Made by a program: the position numbers and the translations under genes | In this document: positions 26,147 through 35,073 of the stretch, piece by piece | Position numbering within the stretch: position 1 is the first letter of the stretch | Layout of the letters: every line of letters starts with the position of its first letter | The notes under the pieces: model-generated | The model's input: only the letters and a program-made list of their open reading frames with translations | Told to the model about the DNA's origin: nothing | The model's database searches: none | Source: Mesorhizobium sp. WSM4904 | Lineage (GTDB): Bacteria; Pseudomonadota; Alphaproteobacteria; Rhizobiales; Rhizobiaceae | Reading direction: 5' to 3' | NCBI RefSeq assembly: GCF_029674545.1 | Contig: NZ_CP121354.1 | Coordinates: 5,217,001-5,281,000 of the forward strand | Length of the DNA: 64,000 bases

Positions 26147-28039
26147 ATGACGACGGATACAAAGACGACGGAAACCAGGACATTCGAGGCGGACGTCTCG
26201 CGGCTGCTGCACATGATGGTGCATTCGGTCTATTCGGACCGGGACGTCTTCCTGCGCGAGCTGATCTCCAACGGCGCCGACGCCTGCGAGAAGCTGCGCT
26301 TCGAGGCGATCACCCGCCCCGAGCTGCTGGGCGAGGACGCAAAGCCGCGCATCACCATTTCGGCCGATCCCGACAACAAACAGCTTGCCGTCGAGGACAA
26401 CGGCATCGGCATGGGCCGCGACGAGATGGCCGAGGCGCTGGGCACCATCGCCCGCTCCGGCACGCGCGCCTTCATCGAGCGCGTCGAGGCCGGAAAGGCG
26501 AGCGAAGACTCGGCACTGATCGGCCAGTTCGGCGTCGGCTTCTACTCGGTCTTCATGGTGGCCGATCATGTCGACGTGATCAGCCGCCTGGCCGGCAGCG
26601 AGGAAGCCTGGCGCTGGTCGTCCGACGGCAAGGGCACCTACGAGATAGCTTCCGTGCCGCTTGCCGCGGCGCCGAAACGCGGCACGCGCGTCGTGCTGCA
26701 TCTGATGGAGGATGCAGCCTCCTACACCACGCCTTACCGGCTGGAGGGGCTGGCCAAGTCCCACTCCGGCCATGTGCCGGTGCCGATCGCGCTTGTCGAG
26801 AAGCCGGGCGCGGAGCCGCGCGACATCGCCGACGGCACTGCGCTGTGGGTACGGCAAAAGAGCGAGATCAAGACGGAAGAATACACCGACTTCTACCGCA
26901 GCGTCGCCGGCCAGTATGACGAGCCGGCCGCCACCATCCACTTCCGCGCCGAGGGCCGGCAGGAATACAGCGTGCTCGCCTTCGTGCCGGGTTCACGGCC
27001 GTTCGATCTGTTCGACCAGGACCGCAAGGGCCGCATGAAGCTTTATGTGCGGCGCGTCTTCATCACCGACGATGCCGACGTGCTGCCGCGCTACCTGCGC
27101 TTCGTGCGCGGCCTGGTCGATTCCGCCGACCTGCCGCTCAACGTCTCGCGCGAGATGATCCAGGAAAGCCCGCTGCTTGCCGCAATCCGCAAGGGCGTGA
27201 CCAACCGCGTGCTTGGCGACCTCGCCAAAACAGCCGAGAACGATGCCGAGGCTTATAGCAAGATCTGGGAGAATTTCGGCGTCGTGCTCAAGGAAGGGCT
27301 CTACGAGGATTACGAGCGGCGCGAGCAACTGCTGAAGCTTGCCCGCTTCCGCTCCACCACCTCCGGCGAAACCCTGCGCAGCCTAGCCGACTATGTCGCG
27401 GCGATGAAGGAAGGGCAGAAGGCGATCTTCTTCATGGCCGGCGACGACCGCGCCCGGTTAGAGGCCTCGCCGCAGCTCGAAGGGTTCCGGGCGCGCGGCA
27501 TCGAAGTACTGCTTTTGACTGATCCGGTCGACAGTTTCTGGACGACGATGGCGCCGGAATTCGACGGCAAGCCGTTGAAGTCGGTGACGCAGGGTGCCGC
27601 CGATCTGTCGGAGATCCCCCTGCTCGACACCGGTTCGAAGCCGGATGCCGAAATCTCGTCCGAGATCGCGACCTTCCTGGCCTTCGTGAAGACGGCGCTG
27701 GGAGACGAGGTCTCGGATGTGAAGGCCTCCGATCGGCTCACCGAAAGCGCTGTCTGCCTGGTCGCGCCGGAGCACGGCCCCGACCGCCAGTTCGAGCGGC
27801 TGCTCAACGCCGCCGGCCGCCTCGACAAGGCGGCCAAGCCGATCCTCGAGATCAACCCGCGGCACGAGCGGGTCGCAGCACTCGCCAAGCTCGGGGTCGA
27901 GGAGCGGAGCTTTAAGGAAGACGCCGCGCATCTCCTCTATGACGAGGCGCGCGTGCTCGACGGCGACAAGCCGGCGGACGCCAAGGCGTTCTCGGCGCGG
28001 CTTGCGAGGCTGATCGAGCGCGGGTTGGCGAAGGGATGA
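26147..28039 (+). CDS. htpG: Molecular chaperone HtpG (Hsp90)
   Basis: The 630-residue protein has the Hsp90 N-terminal GHKL ATPase domain (LRELISNGADACEKLRFEAI with the catalytic Glu and Asn, then VEDNGIGM and GQFGVGFYSVFMVAD), the middle domain (LPLNVSREMIQESPLLAAIR) and the C-terminal dimerisation region. It acts as an ATP-dependent cytoplasmic dimer on late-folding clients. Length is normal. It ends the chaperone island and is followed by a repeat that carries an IS4-family element. Confidence 0.97.
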   Translation: MTTDTKTTETRTFEADVSRLLHMMVHSVYSDRDVFLRELISNGADACEKLRFEAITRPELLGEDAKPRITISADPDNKQLAVEDNGIGMGRDEMAEALGTIARSGTRAFIERVEAGKASEDSALIGQFGVGFYSVFMVADHVDVISRLAGSEEAWRWSSDGKGTYEIASVPLAAAPKRGTRVVLHLMEDAASYTTPYRLEGLAKSHSGHVPVPIALVEKPGAEPRDIADGTALWVRQKSEIKTEEYTDFYRSVAGQYDEPAATIHFRAEGRQEYSVLAFVPGSRPFDLFDQDRKGRMKLYVRRVFITDDADVLPRYLRFVRGLVDSADLPLNVSREMIQESPLLAAIRKGVTNRVLGDLAKTAENDAEAYSKIWENFGVVLKEGLYEDYERREQLLKLARFRSTTSGETLRSLADYVAAMKEGQKAIFFMAGDDRARLEASPQLEGFRARGIEVLLLTDPVDSFWTTMAPEFDGKPLKSVTQGAADLSEIPLLDTGSKPDAEISSEIATFLAFVKTALGDEVSDVKASDRLTESAVCLVAPEHGPDRQFERLLNAAGRLDKAAKPILEINPRHERVAALAKLGVEERSFKEDAAHLLYDEARVLDGDKPADAKAFSARLARLIERGLAKG

Positions 28040-28089
28040 TTTGGCGGCCACGGCTCTCCCGCCAGGAAGAGTGCGCCGCCCCTCACCTT

Positions 28090-28236
28090 TGTCATCCTAG
28101 GGCGAAGCAAGGAGCGTAGCGACGCAGCGCAGACCCTAGGATCCATGCCATAGCCTGTGAGCGTTGCCGCGGTCCAGAATTCTGACCTGCCGCATTCCTC
28201 GGCAACCGTTACGGCATGGATCCTCGGGTCAAGCCC
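28090..28236. repeat. Palindromic GTCATCCTAGGGCG repeat, split by an insertion sequence
   Basis: The left part has GTCATCCTAGGGCGAAGC, CAGACCCTAGGATCCATGCC and, near its end, CATGGATCCTCGGGTCAAGC. The repeat continues as GGGTCAAGCCCGAGGATGAC after the insertion (29572-29599). Related copies are at 48236-48420 and 52133-52385. Confidence 0.8.
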
Positions 28237-29571
28237 CATAGGCGCTAACTTAGCAATCGATGTGCGATGGCGCGTCGTCGTCGGGGTGGTTCGCGCAAGC
28301 GGTGGAGCAGCAGGTCGAGGGAGATCAACCTGGTAGGCCCCAGTAATACAGCCATCGAGATGTTGGAGATTGCCAAGGCCACGAGACGCCAGATCGGCAG
28401 GGCGGATCGGTTCAGGCGGCCAGGGGGAGAGAGTCCGGCGCCTCGGGATCGAGGGCCGGCAGGTCATCTTCGGCCAGCAGGGCGGCCAGCAGAGCGGTGT
28501 TGATCCACAGGCGAGCCAGGTCGGGATCCTTTGCGCGGAGATCTTCCAGACCCACCAGCGACTTCATGCGTTTGAACGCCAGCTCGATCTGCCATCGCAG
28601 ACGATAGGTCGAGGCGAGCCGCTCAGGCGGCCAGTCATCCGGCGGCAGCGATGTCAACAGCACCAGATAGCCGGCCATCTCAATGCCGGCCTGGCTGGGT
28701 TTGTATCTCGCCTTGGCCGCCAAACGGCGCGCCGCTCGTCTGGCCTTCTCAGCCGCCTCGGGCGGCATGGGCAGGATCACCACCCGAGCGGGTATCGCGA
28801 CCCTGGACTTGCCGTCCTGGACGCCCACCGAAAGATCGAGCACGCCCTTCTTGCCCGCTTCACGGCACAGCGCCAAGCGATCCAATAGCCGGCCTTGGCC
28901 ATCCAGCAGGCGTGGATAGTTTGAAGGGGCACGAACCAGAAAATCAGCCCCTGCCTCGATTACCCGAGCCAGATCGTCGGCCTTGGGCGTGGGCACGGTC
29001 GGCGATCCGAAGCTCTCCGGCCCTGGCGCCGCGCGACAGCCGCTCGGCTTCATGGCGATCCGTGACCTCCACCGAACAGAGCTTCAGCGTTGCAAGATCG
29101 AACACCGTGTGCACCATCCAATAAACCCGCTTGGGACCAGGCGGCGCAACTACCGTGGCCCACCACCGCCATCATCCGCAGGCCTCCGTACAAGCCGGCG
29201 AAGGCTTCGGGGCAGCGCTCGGCAAGCAATTCCGAAACCAGGCCGCCCACCCAATCAGCACTGGCCTTCAGACGCTTCAGCATCGCCACGTCCGACATCG
29301 ACGCCACTCCCCGCTGCTCGGCCCAACCAGCCAGCATCCGAAGCGAGAAGCGACCCAGCACATAGGCAAAACACAGCCGCAGCAGGTCAGCAGCGCTAGC
29401 CACCTGCCGTTTGCGCAGCAGCGCCCCAGCCTCCCGCGCGCTGGTCTCCAACTCTTCTGCCGAGCCCAATCGTCCGACCAGCTCGTCCCAATCCAACGCT
29501 TGCAGCGAATCGCTCATAACCACGGTGAATCACTCACCACGATCACCGTCAAGCCTAAGTTAGCGCCTATG
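28237..29571. mobile_element. IS4-family insertion sequence with 11-bp target duplication
   Basis: This 1335-bp element has perfect 17-bp terminal inverted repeats CATAGGCGCTAACTTAG and is flanked by the 11-bp direct repeats GGGTCAAGCCC (28226-28236 and 29572-29582). An 11-bp duplication fits the 10-12 bp usual for IS4. Joining the flanks across one copy restores GGGTCAAGCCCGAGG, the normal repeat sequence. Its single transposase gene is broken. Confidence 0.92.
28412..29523 (-). pseudogene. IS4-family transposase, disrupted by two frameshifts
   Basis: An N-terminal part (about 157 codons from 29523) and a C-terminal part (to 28412) are in different frames. The C-terminal part holds the IS4 YREK motif in YRLRWQIELAFKRMK. 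The frame after GTGGTGG near 29165 reads VVAPPGPKRVYWMVHTVFDL, which fits IS4 transposases if two bases of an expected GAC (Asp) codon have been lost there. A second shift lies at CGCCCAAGGCC near 28983. The first catalytic Asp seems lost, so the gene is very likely dead, though programmed frameshifting at the second site cannot be excluded. Confidence 0.85.
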
Positions 29572-29648
29572 GGGTCAAGCCCGAGGATGACGACCGGATA
29601 GGCGACGACTGCCATCGGCAGAGGCCGCGTCGCTCCTAGGCCTTTCCC

Positions 29649-31271
29649 CTACCCGCGCAGTCCCGGCGCTTCCTGGCCGGTGCGGGCGACATACTCCGTG
29701 TAGCCGCCGCCATAGGTGTGGATGCCGTCGGGCGTGAGCTCCAGCACGCGGTTCGACAGGGCGGCCAGGAAATGGCGGTCGTGCGAGACGAAGAGCATGG
29801 TGCCTTCATATTGCGCCAGCGCCTCGATCAGCATCTGCTTGGTCGCCATGTCGAGGTGGTTGGTCGGCTCGTCGAGCACCAGGAGGTTCGGCGGATCGAA
29901 CAGCATCAGCGCCATCACCAGACGCGCCTTCTCGCCGCCTGACAGCACGCGGCACTTCTTCTCGATCTCGTCGCCGGAGAAGCCGAAGCAGCCGGCAAGG
30001 GCTCTCAGTGGCGCTTGGCCGGCCTGCGGGAAATTATTCTCCAGCGTCTGGAAGACGGTGCGCTCGCCGTCGAGCAACTCCATGGCGTGCTGGGCGAAAT
30101 AGCCCATCTTGACGCTCGGCCCGCGTGCGACGGTGCCCTCATCCGGCTCGGAACCGCCGGCGACCAGCTTCAGCAGCGTCGACTTGCCGGCGCCGTTGAC
30201 GCCCATCACGCACCAGCGCTCGCGGCGGCGGATCTGGAAGTCGAGGCCCGAATAGATCGAGCGGCTGCCATAGGATTTGTGGATGCCCTTCAGCGTCGCC
30301 ACGTCCTCGCCGCAGCGCGGCGCCGGCTGGAACTCGAAGGCCACCGTCTGGCGGCGCTTCGGCGGCTCGACGCGGTCGATCTTGTCGAGCTTCTTGACCC
30401 GGCTCTGCACTTGGGCTGCATGGGAAGCTCGCGCCTTGAAACGCTCGATGAAGGCGATCTCCTTGGCGAGCATCGCCTGCTGGCGCTCGAACTGCGCCTG
30501 CAGCTGCTTGTCGGCCAGCGCCCGCTGCTCCTGATAGAATTCGTAATTGCCGGAATAGGAGGTCAGCGCACCGGCGTCGATCTCGATGATTTTGGAGACG
30601 ATGCGGTTCATGAACTCGCGGTCGTGCGAAGTCATCAGCAGCGCGCCGTCATAGTCCTTCAGGAATTTCTCCAGCCAGATCAGGCTTTCGATGTCGAGAT
30701 GGTTGCTCGGCTCGTCGAGCAGCATGACGTCGGGCCACATCAGCAGGATGCGGGCGAGCGCGACGCGCATCTTCCAGCCGCCGGAAAGTTTCGCGACGTC
30801 GCCGTCCATCATTTCCTGGGAGAAGCCGAGGCCGTCGAGCACCTCGCGAGCGCGGCCGTCCAGCGCATAGCCGTCGAGCTCCTCGAAGCGGTGCTGCAAC
30901 TCGCCGTAGCGCTCGATGATCTGGTCCATCTCGTCGGCGCGGTCGGGGTCGCCCATGGCGTGCTCGAGCTCGCGCATCTCGGCGGCCACCGCACTGACCG
31001 GACCGGCGCCTTCCATCACCTCGGCGACGGCGCTCATACCACCCATGTCGCCGACGTCTTGGCTGAAATAGCCGATGGTGACGCCGCGATCGACCGAGAC
31101 CTGGCCTTCGTCCGGCTGCTCCTCGCCGATGATCATGCGGAACAGCGTCGTCTTGCCGGCGCCGTTCGGGCCGACGAGGCCGATCTTCTCGCCCTTCTGC
31201 AAGGCGGCCGAGGCTTCGATGAAGACGATCTGTCGGCCGTTCTGCTTGCCGATGTTTTCGAGACGGATCAT
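29649..31271 (-). CDS. ABC-F family ATPase
   Basis: The 540-residue protein has two ABC cassettes and no membrane domain. The first has VGPNGAGKTTLFRMI (Walker A), LSGGWKMRVALARILL (signature) and DVMLLDEPSNHLD (Walker B). The second has GVNGAGKSTLLKLV, LSGGEKARLVMALMLF and LLVLDEPTNHLD. A charged helical linker with QVQSRVKKLDKIDRVEPPKR lies between, typical of ABC-F proteins that bind the ribosomal E-site and rescue or regulate translation. The start is ATG 31271; the longer reading frame upstream crosses a repeat and an insertion sequence. Confidence 0.93.
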   Translation of the reverse strand: MIRLENIGKQNGRQIVFIEASAALQKGEKIGLVGPNGAGKTTLFRMIIGEEQPDEGQVSVDRGVTIGYFSQDVGDMGGMSAVAEVMEGAGPVSAVAAEMRELEHAMGDPDRADEMDQIIERYGELQHRFEELDGYALDGRAREVLDGLGFSQEMMDGDVAKLSGGWKMRVALARILLMWPDVMLLDEPSNHLDIESLIWLEKFLKDYDGALLMTSHDREFMNRIVSKIIEIDAGALTSYSGNYEFYQEQRALADKQLQAQFERQQAMLAKEIAFIERFKARASHAAQVQSRVKKLDKIDRVEPPKRRQTVAFEFQPAPRCGEDVATLKGIHKSYGSRSIYSGLDFQIRRRERWCVMGVNGAGKSTLLKLVAGGSEPDEGTVARGPSVKMGYFAQHAMELLDGERTVFQTLENNFPQAGQAPLRALAGCFGFSGDEIEKKCRVLSGGEKARLVMALMLFDPPNLLVLDEPTNHLDMATKQMLIEALAQYEGTMLFVSHDRHFLAALSNRVLELTPDGIHTYGGGYTEYVARTGQEAPGLRG

Positions 31272-31379
31272 GGGGCGGTCCGGGTAAATGCGCTTGGGTG
31301 GCGGGATTTGGCCGGGGCATACGCGAATGAGGGTGCGGAGGGAAGAGCGCAAACGCCGCAGTTGAGCTGATCTCCCCCC

Positions 31380-32649
31380 TGTATGGACTGGGGACATCGC
31401 GAACAGGTGTGCGAAGACATCGCGAACAGTTTCCCATGCTAGCGCTGGAACTGGTTGAGGTCGATGGTTTGGATCTTCTGGTGTCGGAAGAAGACATCGA
31501 AGACGCCGTCGATTTCGGTCGGCCTGAAGGCGACGACCTTGCCGGCGACGGCGTTGCAGATCTTGAAGGCACGCCCGAACAGCGAGGTCGCTCCCTTCTG
31601 CTGGATTTTGCGCAGGAGGTCGCCGGCGGCGTAGTCGAAGGGCGCCACGGTCTCGCAGAAGTCGCGGCCGGAGGGCCGGTAGCGGTCGAGCGGCACAGCG
31701 CCGGCAAGGCCGTCGTGCGGGCGCTTGGTGTTGTAGAGATGGCGCCAGCTGTCGAAGGCGCTCTGGGCGTGCTGGAGGCTCTCGAAGGGCGGCCCCTGCA
31801 GCGCCTCGGCCTTGAGGGAGCGGTGGAAGCGCTCGTCCTTGCCCAGCGTCTGGGGATGGTAGGGCCGGGAATGACTGATGGCCACGCCCACCTCGATCAG
31901 CCAGACGCCGAGCACGGTGAGGTTGTTGCGGCCGCCGTCGCCCCAGGGCGGGCCGTTGTCGATGGCGATGCGCCACGGCAGGCCATAGCGCCGGAACGCC
32001 GTGATCAGCCGCGCCTTGACGGTCTCGGTCGTCTCGTCGGAGCAGGCCTCCAGGGCCAGCGAGAAGCGCGAATGGTCGTCGAGCACGGTGAGCGGATGCA
32101 GCCGTCCCTGGCGCAGTGGCACATGGCCCTTGAAGTCCATCTGCCACAGATCGTTGGGGGCTTCGTGCTCGAAGCGGATGAAGGGCTGAGCGCCGCCGCC
32201 CAACGCACCCAGCTCGACGCCGTTGCGCCGCAAGATGCCGCTCACCGTCGAAGGAGCAATGGCGCCGATGCCGTCGCGCTCGAGCACGCCAGCGATCTTG
32301 CGCCCACCCCAGGCCGGGCATTCCTTGCGCAGCGACACAACCGCTGCTTCCAGCGACGGCGGGCTGCGCCGCGGGCTCGACTTTGGCCGCCGCGAACGCT
32401 CCGCCAGCCCGGCTACGCCTTCCGCACCAAACCGCGCGATCAATTTGTGCCCGCAGGTTCGTCCGATCCCGAAGCGACGGCACAGCGCGCTCACATTCGC
32501 CCCTGGCGCCAGCGCCAGTCTTACAAACTCTTCTTTCTGGCTCATCACGCTCCTGGCCTCGAATGGCACCACGAACCTCCCCGCGCAAAACGCACGAAAC
32601 TGTTCGCGATGTCTTCGCACACCTGTTCGCGATGTCCCCAGTCCATACA
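31380..32649. mobile_element. IS481-family insertion sequence with 54-bp inverted repeats
   Basis: This 1270-bp element has perfect 54-bp terminal inverted repeats beginning TGTATGGACTGGGG. Each repeat holds two copies of GACATCGCGAACAG 23 bp apart, likely transposase-binding sites. It is inserted in the C-tract of a mosaic repeat: six Cs lie to the left and five to the right, so a duplication of about five Cs is likely. It appears intact. Confidence 0.92.
31439..32545 (-). CDS. IS481-family transposase
   Basis: The 368-residue product starts at ATG 32545 (MSQKEEFVRLALAPGANVSA). It has an N-terminal helix-turn-helix (ALCRRFGIGRTCGHKLIARF) and an rve-type DDE catalytic core: Asp in NDLWQMDFKGH, Asp in AIDNGPPWGDGG and Glu in TLGKDERFHRSLKAE. 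It is full length and probably active. The gene lies inside the element, 6 bp from the left inverted repeat. Confidence 0.94.
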   Translation of the reverse strand: MSQKEEFVRLALAPGANVSALCRRFGIGRTCGHKLIARFGAEGVAGLAERSRRPKSSPRRSPPSLEAAVVSLRKECPAWGGRKIAGVLERDGIGAIAPSTVSGILRRNGVELGALGGGAQPFIRFEHEAPNDLWQMDFKGHVPLRQGRLHPLTVLDDHSRFSLALEACSDETTETVKARLITAFRRYGLPWRIAIDNGPPWGDGGRNNLTVLGVWLIEVGVAISHSRPYHPQTLGKDERFHRSLKAEALQGPPFESLQHAQSAFDSWRHLYNTKRPHDGLAGAVPLDRYRPSGRDFCETVAPFDYAAGDLLRKIQQKGATSLFGRAFKICNAVAGKVVAFRPTEIDGVFDVFFRHQKIQTIDLNQFQR

Positions 32650-32815
32650 CCCCCTTGAGGGGGAGATGGCCGGCAGGCCAGAGGGGGTCGTCTCACATAG
32701 AGCGCCGACGCCTTCGGTCTCCGCAAGAAAGACGCTGGCGCTTCACGCGCGGCGACCCCCTCTGTCGCCTTTGGCGACATCTCCCCCACAAGGGGGGAGA
32801 TTGGCGCTTCGGCGC
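32650..32815. repeat. Mosaic repeat interrupted by the IS481 element
   Basis: This is the remainder of the GATCTCCCCC...CCCCCTTGAGGGGGAGATGG element whose left end is at about 31369-31379. The internal part reads GCCAGAGGGGGTCG, and the right arm reads GGCGACCCCCTCTGTCGCC and CATCTCCCCCACAAGGGGG. It is close to the copy at 18074-18240. Confidence 0.8.
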
Positions 32816-32821
32816 CGCATC

Positions 32822-33565
32822 CTACTTTGCGTCGTGAAAGATAATGCCAACCGTATGCCGCTGCCCCGACCGCAAGCGGCTGACGCCGTGGCGCAGGTTC
32901 ACCCGGTAGTAGCCACGCGTTCCTTCGACCGGCCGGTTGTGCACGGCGAAAATCACCGCATCGCCGCGCTTGAGCGGCACGACTTCGGCGCGGCTTTGCA
33001 TGCGCGGGCGCTGTTCAGTGAGCACGAATTCGCCGCCGGTAAAATCCTCGCCTGGCTCGGACAGGAGGATCGCCACCTGCAGCGGAAAGGCGAGCGCGCC
33101 GTAAAGGTCCTGATGCAGGCAATTGAAGTCGCCGGGGCCGTATTGCAGCAAAAGCGGCGTCGGCTTGGTCTGGCCCTCGTCGTGGCAGCGCTTCAGGAAG
33201 GCGGCATGGTCGGCGGGGTAGCGAAGGGCCACGCCCATCTTCTCGTTCCAGTCGTTGGCGACGGTGGCTAGCCGCGGATAGAGCTCGGTGCGCAGGCCCT
33301 CGATCAGATCGGGGAGCGGATAGCGGAAATAGCGGTACTCGCCCTTGCCGAAGCCGTGCCTGGCCATCACCACATGGCTGCGGAAATGTTCTTCATGCGG
33401 ATAGAGGGAGGCGATTTCGGCGCATTCTTCGGGCGAGAGCAGGCCAGGCATGACCGCGCAGCCTTGGGCATTGAGCTCGGAAACCAGAGCGCGCCAGTCC
33501 TGTGCTGCGACGCGGGATTCGGCGGAGCGGCTGGCACGCTTGGTGTTCAGGGAGTGGATGGTCAT
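32822..33565 (-). CDS. 2OG-Fe(II) oxygenase
   Basis: The 247-residue product is a COG3826-like dioxygenase. The iron ligands are probably His151 and Asp153 (NCLHQDLYG) and His226 (RVNLRHGVSR), with Arg236 in LRSGQRHTVGIIF near the 2-oxoglutarate site. Such enzymes hydroxylate proteins or small molecules in the cytoplasm; the substrate is unknown. The ATG at 33565 avoids an N-terminal part that would be read from the adjacent repeat. It is downstream of the CMD-like gene on the same strand, beyond an inverted repeat. Confidence 0.88.
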   Translation of the reverse strand: MTIHSLNTKRASRSAESRVAAQDWRALVSELNAQGCAVMPGLLSPEECAEIASLYPHEEHFRSHVVMARHGFGKGEYRYFRYPLPDLIEGLRTELYPRLATVANDWNEKMGVALRYPADHAAFLKRCHDEGQTKPTPLLLQYGPGDFNCLHQDLYGALAFPLQVAILLSEPGEDFTGGEFVLTEQRPRMQSRAEVVPLKRGDAVIFAVHNRPVEGTRGYYRVNLRHGVSRLRSGQRHTVGIIFHDAK

Positions 33566-33649
33566 GGGTTGGCTCCATCGCTTGGTTGTCCCGAAGATGG
33601 GGCGAAGGAAATGCCGCGGCCACCCGATTCTTGCTGAGCCGGGCGCCCT

Positions 33650-33820
33650 CTCCTTCTCCCCTTGTGGGAGAAGGTGGCCTCGCGAAGCGAGGTCGGATGA
33701 GGGGTGCTGGAAGGAATGAGGCGGCGGCGATTTCACGCTTATCGCCAAGCTGGAACACCCCTCATCCGTCTCGGCGCGATCGCGCCGAGCCACCTTCTCC
33801 CACAAGGGGAGAAGGAGAGG
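33650..33820. repeat. Large inverted repeat (CTTCTCCCCTTGTGGGAGAAGG family)
   Basis: The left arm reads CCTTCTCCCCTTGTGGGAGA, AGGTGG and GGATGAGGGGT. The right arm has CACCCCTCATCCGTCTCGGC and its complement end CCACCTTCTCCCACAAGGGG. The arms are nearly perfect and about 60 bp each. Similar pieces are at 34913-34966 and, as a variant, 45940-46085. Confidence 0.85.
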
Positions 33821-34340
33821 GTTTGCGATACCTCTCCAACTCCTGATCCATATCCACCTTCACCGCACTGGTGAACATGCAGGTCGCCACCATGATGCCG
33901 GCGAAGGCGACAAGGTTGACCAAGAGCGTCTCGTCGTAGCGTGCCTTGAGCGCGACCCAGATTTCATCGGGAACGGCATTCGCGTCGGCGGCGATTGCCC
34001 GACCGAAGCCGATCAGCAGCGCCTCGTCGGCGGTCGGCTCGATCGCCTCGGGATCGACGCCGCTATCGATCAGCGCGCGGCGGAAGAAAGTGACTGGGAC
34101 CTCGGCGCGCATCGTCTCGGCGATCGCCTTCGAAAACAGCCATACCGCGCGGTCGTCGAGCGCGGGTTTGAGCAGGTCGCGCAGCGTGAACCACTCGGCG
34201 TAGATGCGGTGCGCTGCCGGCGAATGAAGCAGGATGCGCTTCATGCTGGTCATGCGGCCGCGCAGCGCAAGCTCGCGGTCGTGCTCGGCACGGATTTCGG
34301 CGGAAGCGGTCGTGTAGTCGATCGGGGAAAGATGCGCCAT
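33762..34340 (-). CDS. Carboxymuconolactone decarboxylase/AhpD-like protein
   Basis: The 192-residue product is helical with MTSMKRILLHSPAAHRIYAE and RAVWLFSKAIAETMRAEVPV, and resembles CMD-family proteins. I see no AhpD CxxC motif, so it may lack peroxidase activity. The last about 23 residues (from RKPSPSPLVGEGGSARSRR) are encoded by the right arm of the inverted repeat, which supplies the stop codon. The start is ATG 34340; a GTG at 34349 would overlap the OsmC stop as GTGA, and the two genes form an operon. Confidence 0.68.
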   Translation of the reverse strand: MAHLSPIDYTTASAEIRAEHDRELALRGRMTSMKRILLHSPAAHRIYAEWFTLRDLLKPALDDRAVWLFSKAIAETMRAEVPVTFFRRALIDSGVDPEAIEPTADEALLIGFGRAIAADANAVPDEIWVALKARYDETLLVNLVAFAGIMVATCMFTSAVKVDMDQELERYRKPSPSPLVGEGGSARSRRDG

Positions 34341-34345
34341 CGCCG

Positions 34346-34768
34346 TCACCCGAGCGTGGTGTGAAGTTGAGGCGCCCCGCGCAGCGTGTTGGAGACGGTG
34401 CAGATCGTCTCGGCATCCTTGACGATGCGCCGCTTGGTGGCCGCGTCGAGATCGCCCGCGATCTCCAGCCTGACGTTGAACGTCTCGACCCGCGAGGGTT
34501 CGTCCTTCGCCTTCTCGCCGCTGACCTGCGCCCTCACCTCGCCAAGTCGGTCGGCGACGCCGAGGCGCGTTGCGGCGATGCGGGCGCTCAGCACCATGCA
34601 GGCGGCCAGGGAGGCATAGAGCAAGTCCAGCGGGTTGAAGCCGGGCGCGCTTACCGAAGTCACCACATCCACCGCGCCGCCGGTAGGCGTCGTGACGGTT
34701 GGAAGGCCGCCGGGCGGAAGGATGGCGAGCGCGCCGACTTTTCTGGTCCTCACCTTGAGCTCGCTCAT
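34346..34768 (-). CDS. OsmC/Ohr family protein
   Basis: The 140-residue product is an OsmC-type thiol peroxidase family member. The two usual redox Cys are visible in LAACMVLSARIA and ETICTVSNTLRG. Members reduce organic hydroperoxides in the cytoplasm and are induced by stress. The ATG 34768 is preceded by GAAGGAC. It is the first gene of a pair with the CMD-like gene, an antioxidant-type association. Confidence 0.85.
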   Translation of the reverse strand: MSELKVRTRKVGALAILPPGGLPTVTTPTGGAVDVVTSVSAPGFNPLDLLYASLAACMVLSARIAATRLGVADRLGEVRAQVSGEKAKDEPSRVETFNVRLEIAGDLDAATKRRIVKDAETICTVSNTLRGAPQLHTTLG

Positions 34769-35073
34769 GGAATGTCCTTCGTCCAATCTGTCGAGCATCA
34801 ATAGCGGACGGGAATTCATCTCTGCAATCGCCGAAGCTTGGCGCTGCCCCTCATTGTCCTGCCGGACATTTCTCCCCGTATAGTGACGGGAAGAAAGGGC
34901 TTGGCGCCGGCGGCGGCTCTTGCCTTCTCCCCGTTCACGGGGAGAAGGTGCCCGAAGGGCGGATGAGGGGCAGCGCGACGCTGCGGAGTCGACGCCGACG
35001 CCCTGCGAAAACCCCCTCTCCGTCCGCTGCGCGGCCACCTCTCCCGCCTTCGGCGGGGGAGAGGAAAGGCACC
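34769..35073. repeat. Repeat-rich intergenic region
   Basis: This gap holds fragments of several mosaic repeats: TGTCCTGCCGGACATTTC (about 34852), CTTCTCCCCGTTCACGGGGA with GCGGATGAGGGGCAGC (34923-34975), and CACCTCTCCCGCCTTCGGCG (about 35035-35062). No gene is credible. The last hairpin lies just beyond the stop of the acid phosphatase gene and may terminate it. Confidence 0.65.

Noticed and set aside
31272..32789. N-terminal extension of the ABC-F frame
   Set aside because: It crosses the mosaic repeat and the whole IS481 element in a shifted frame. ABC-F proteins start at the equivalent of 31271.
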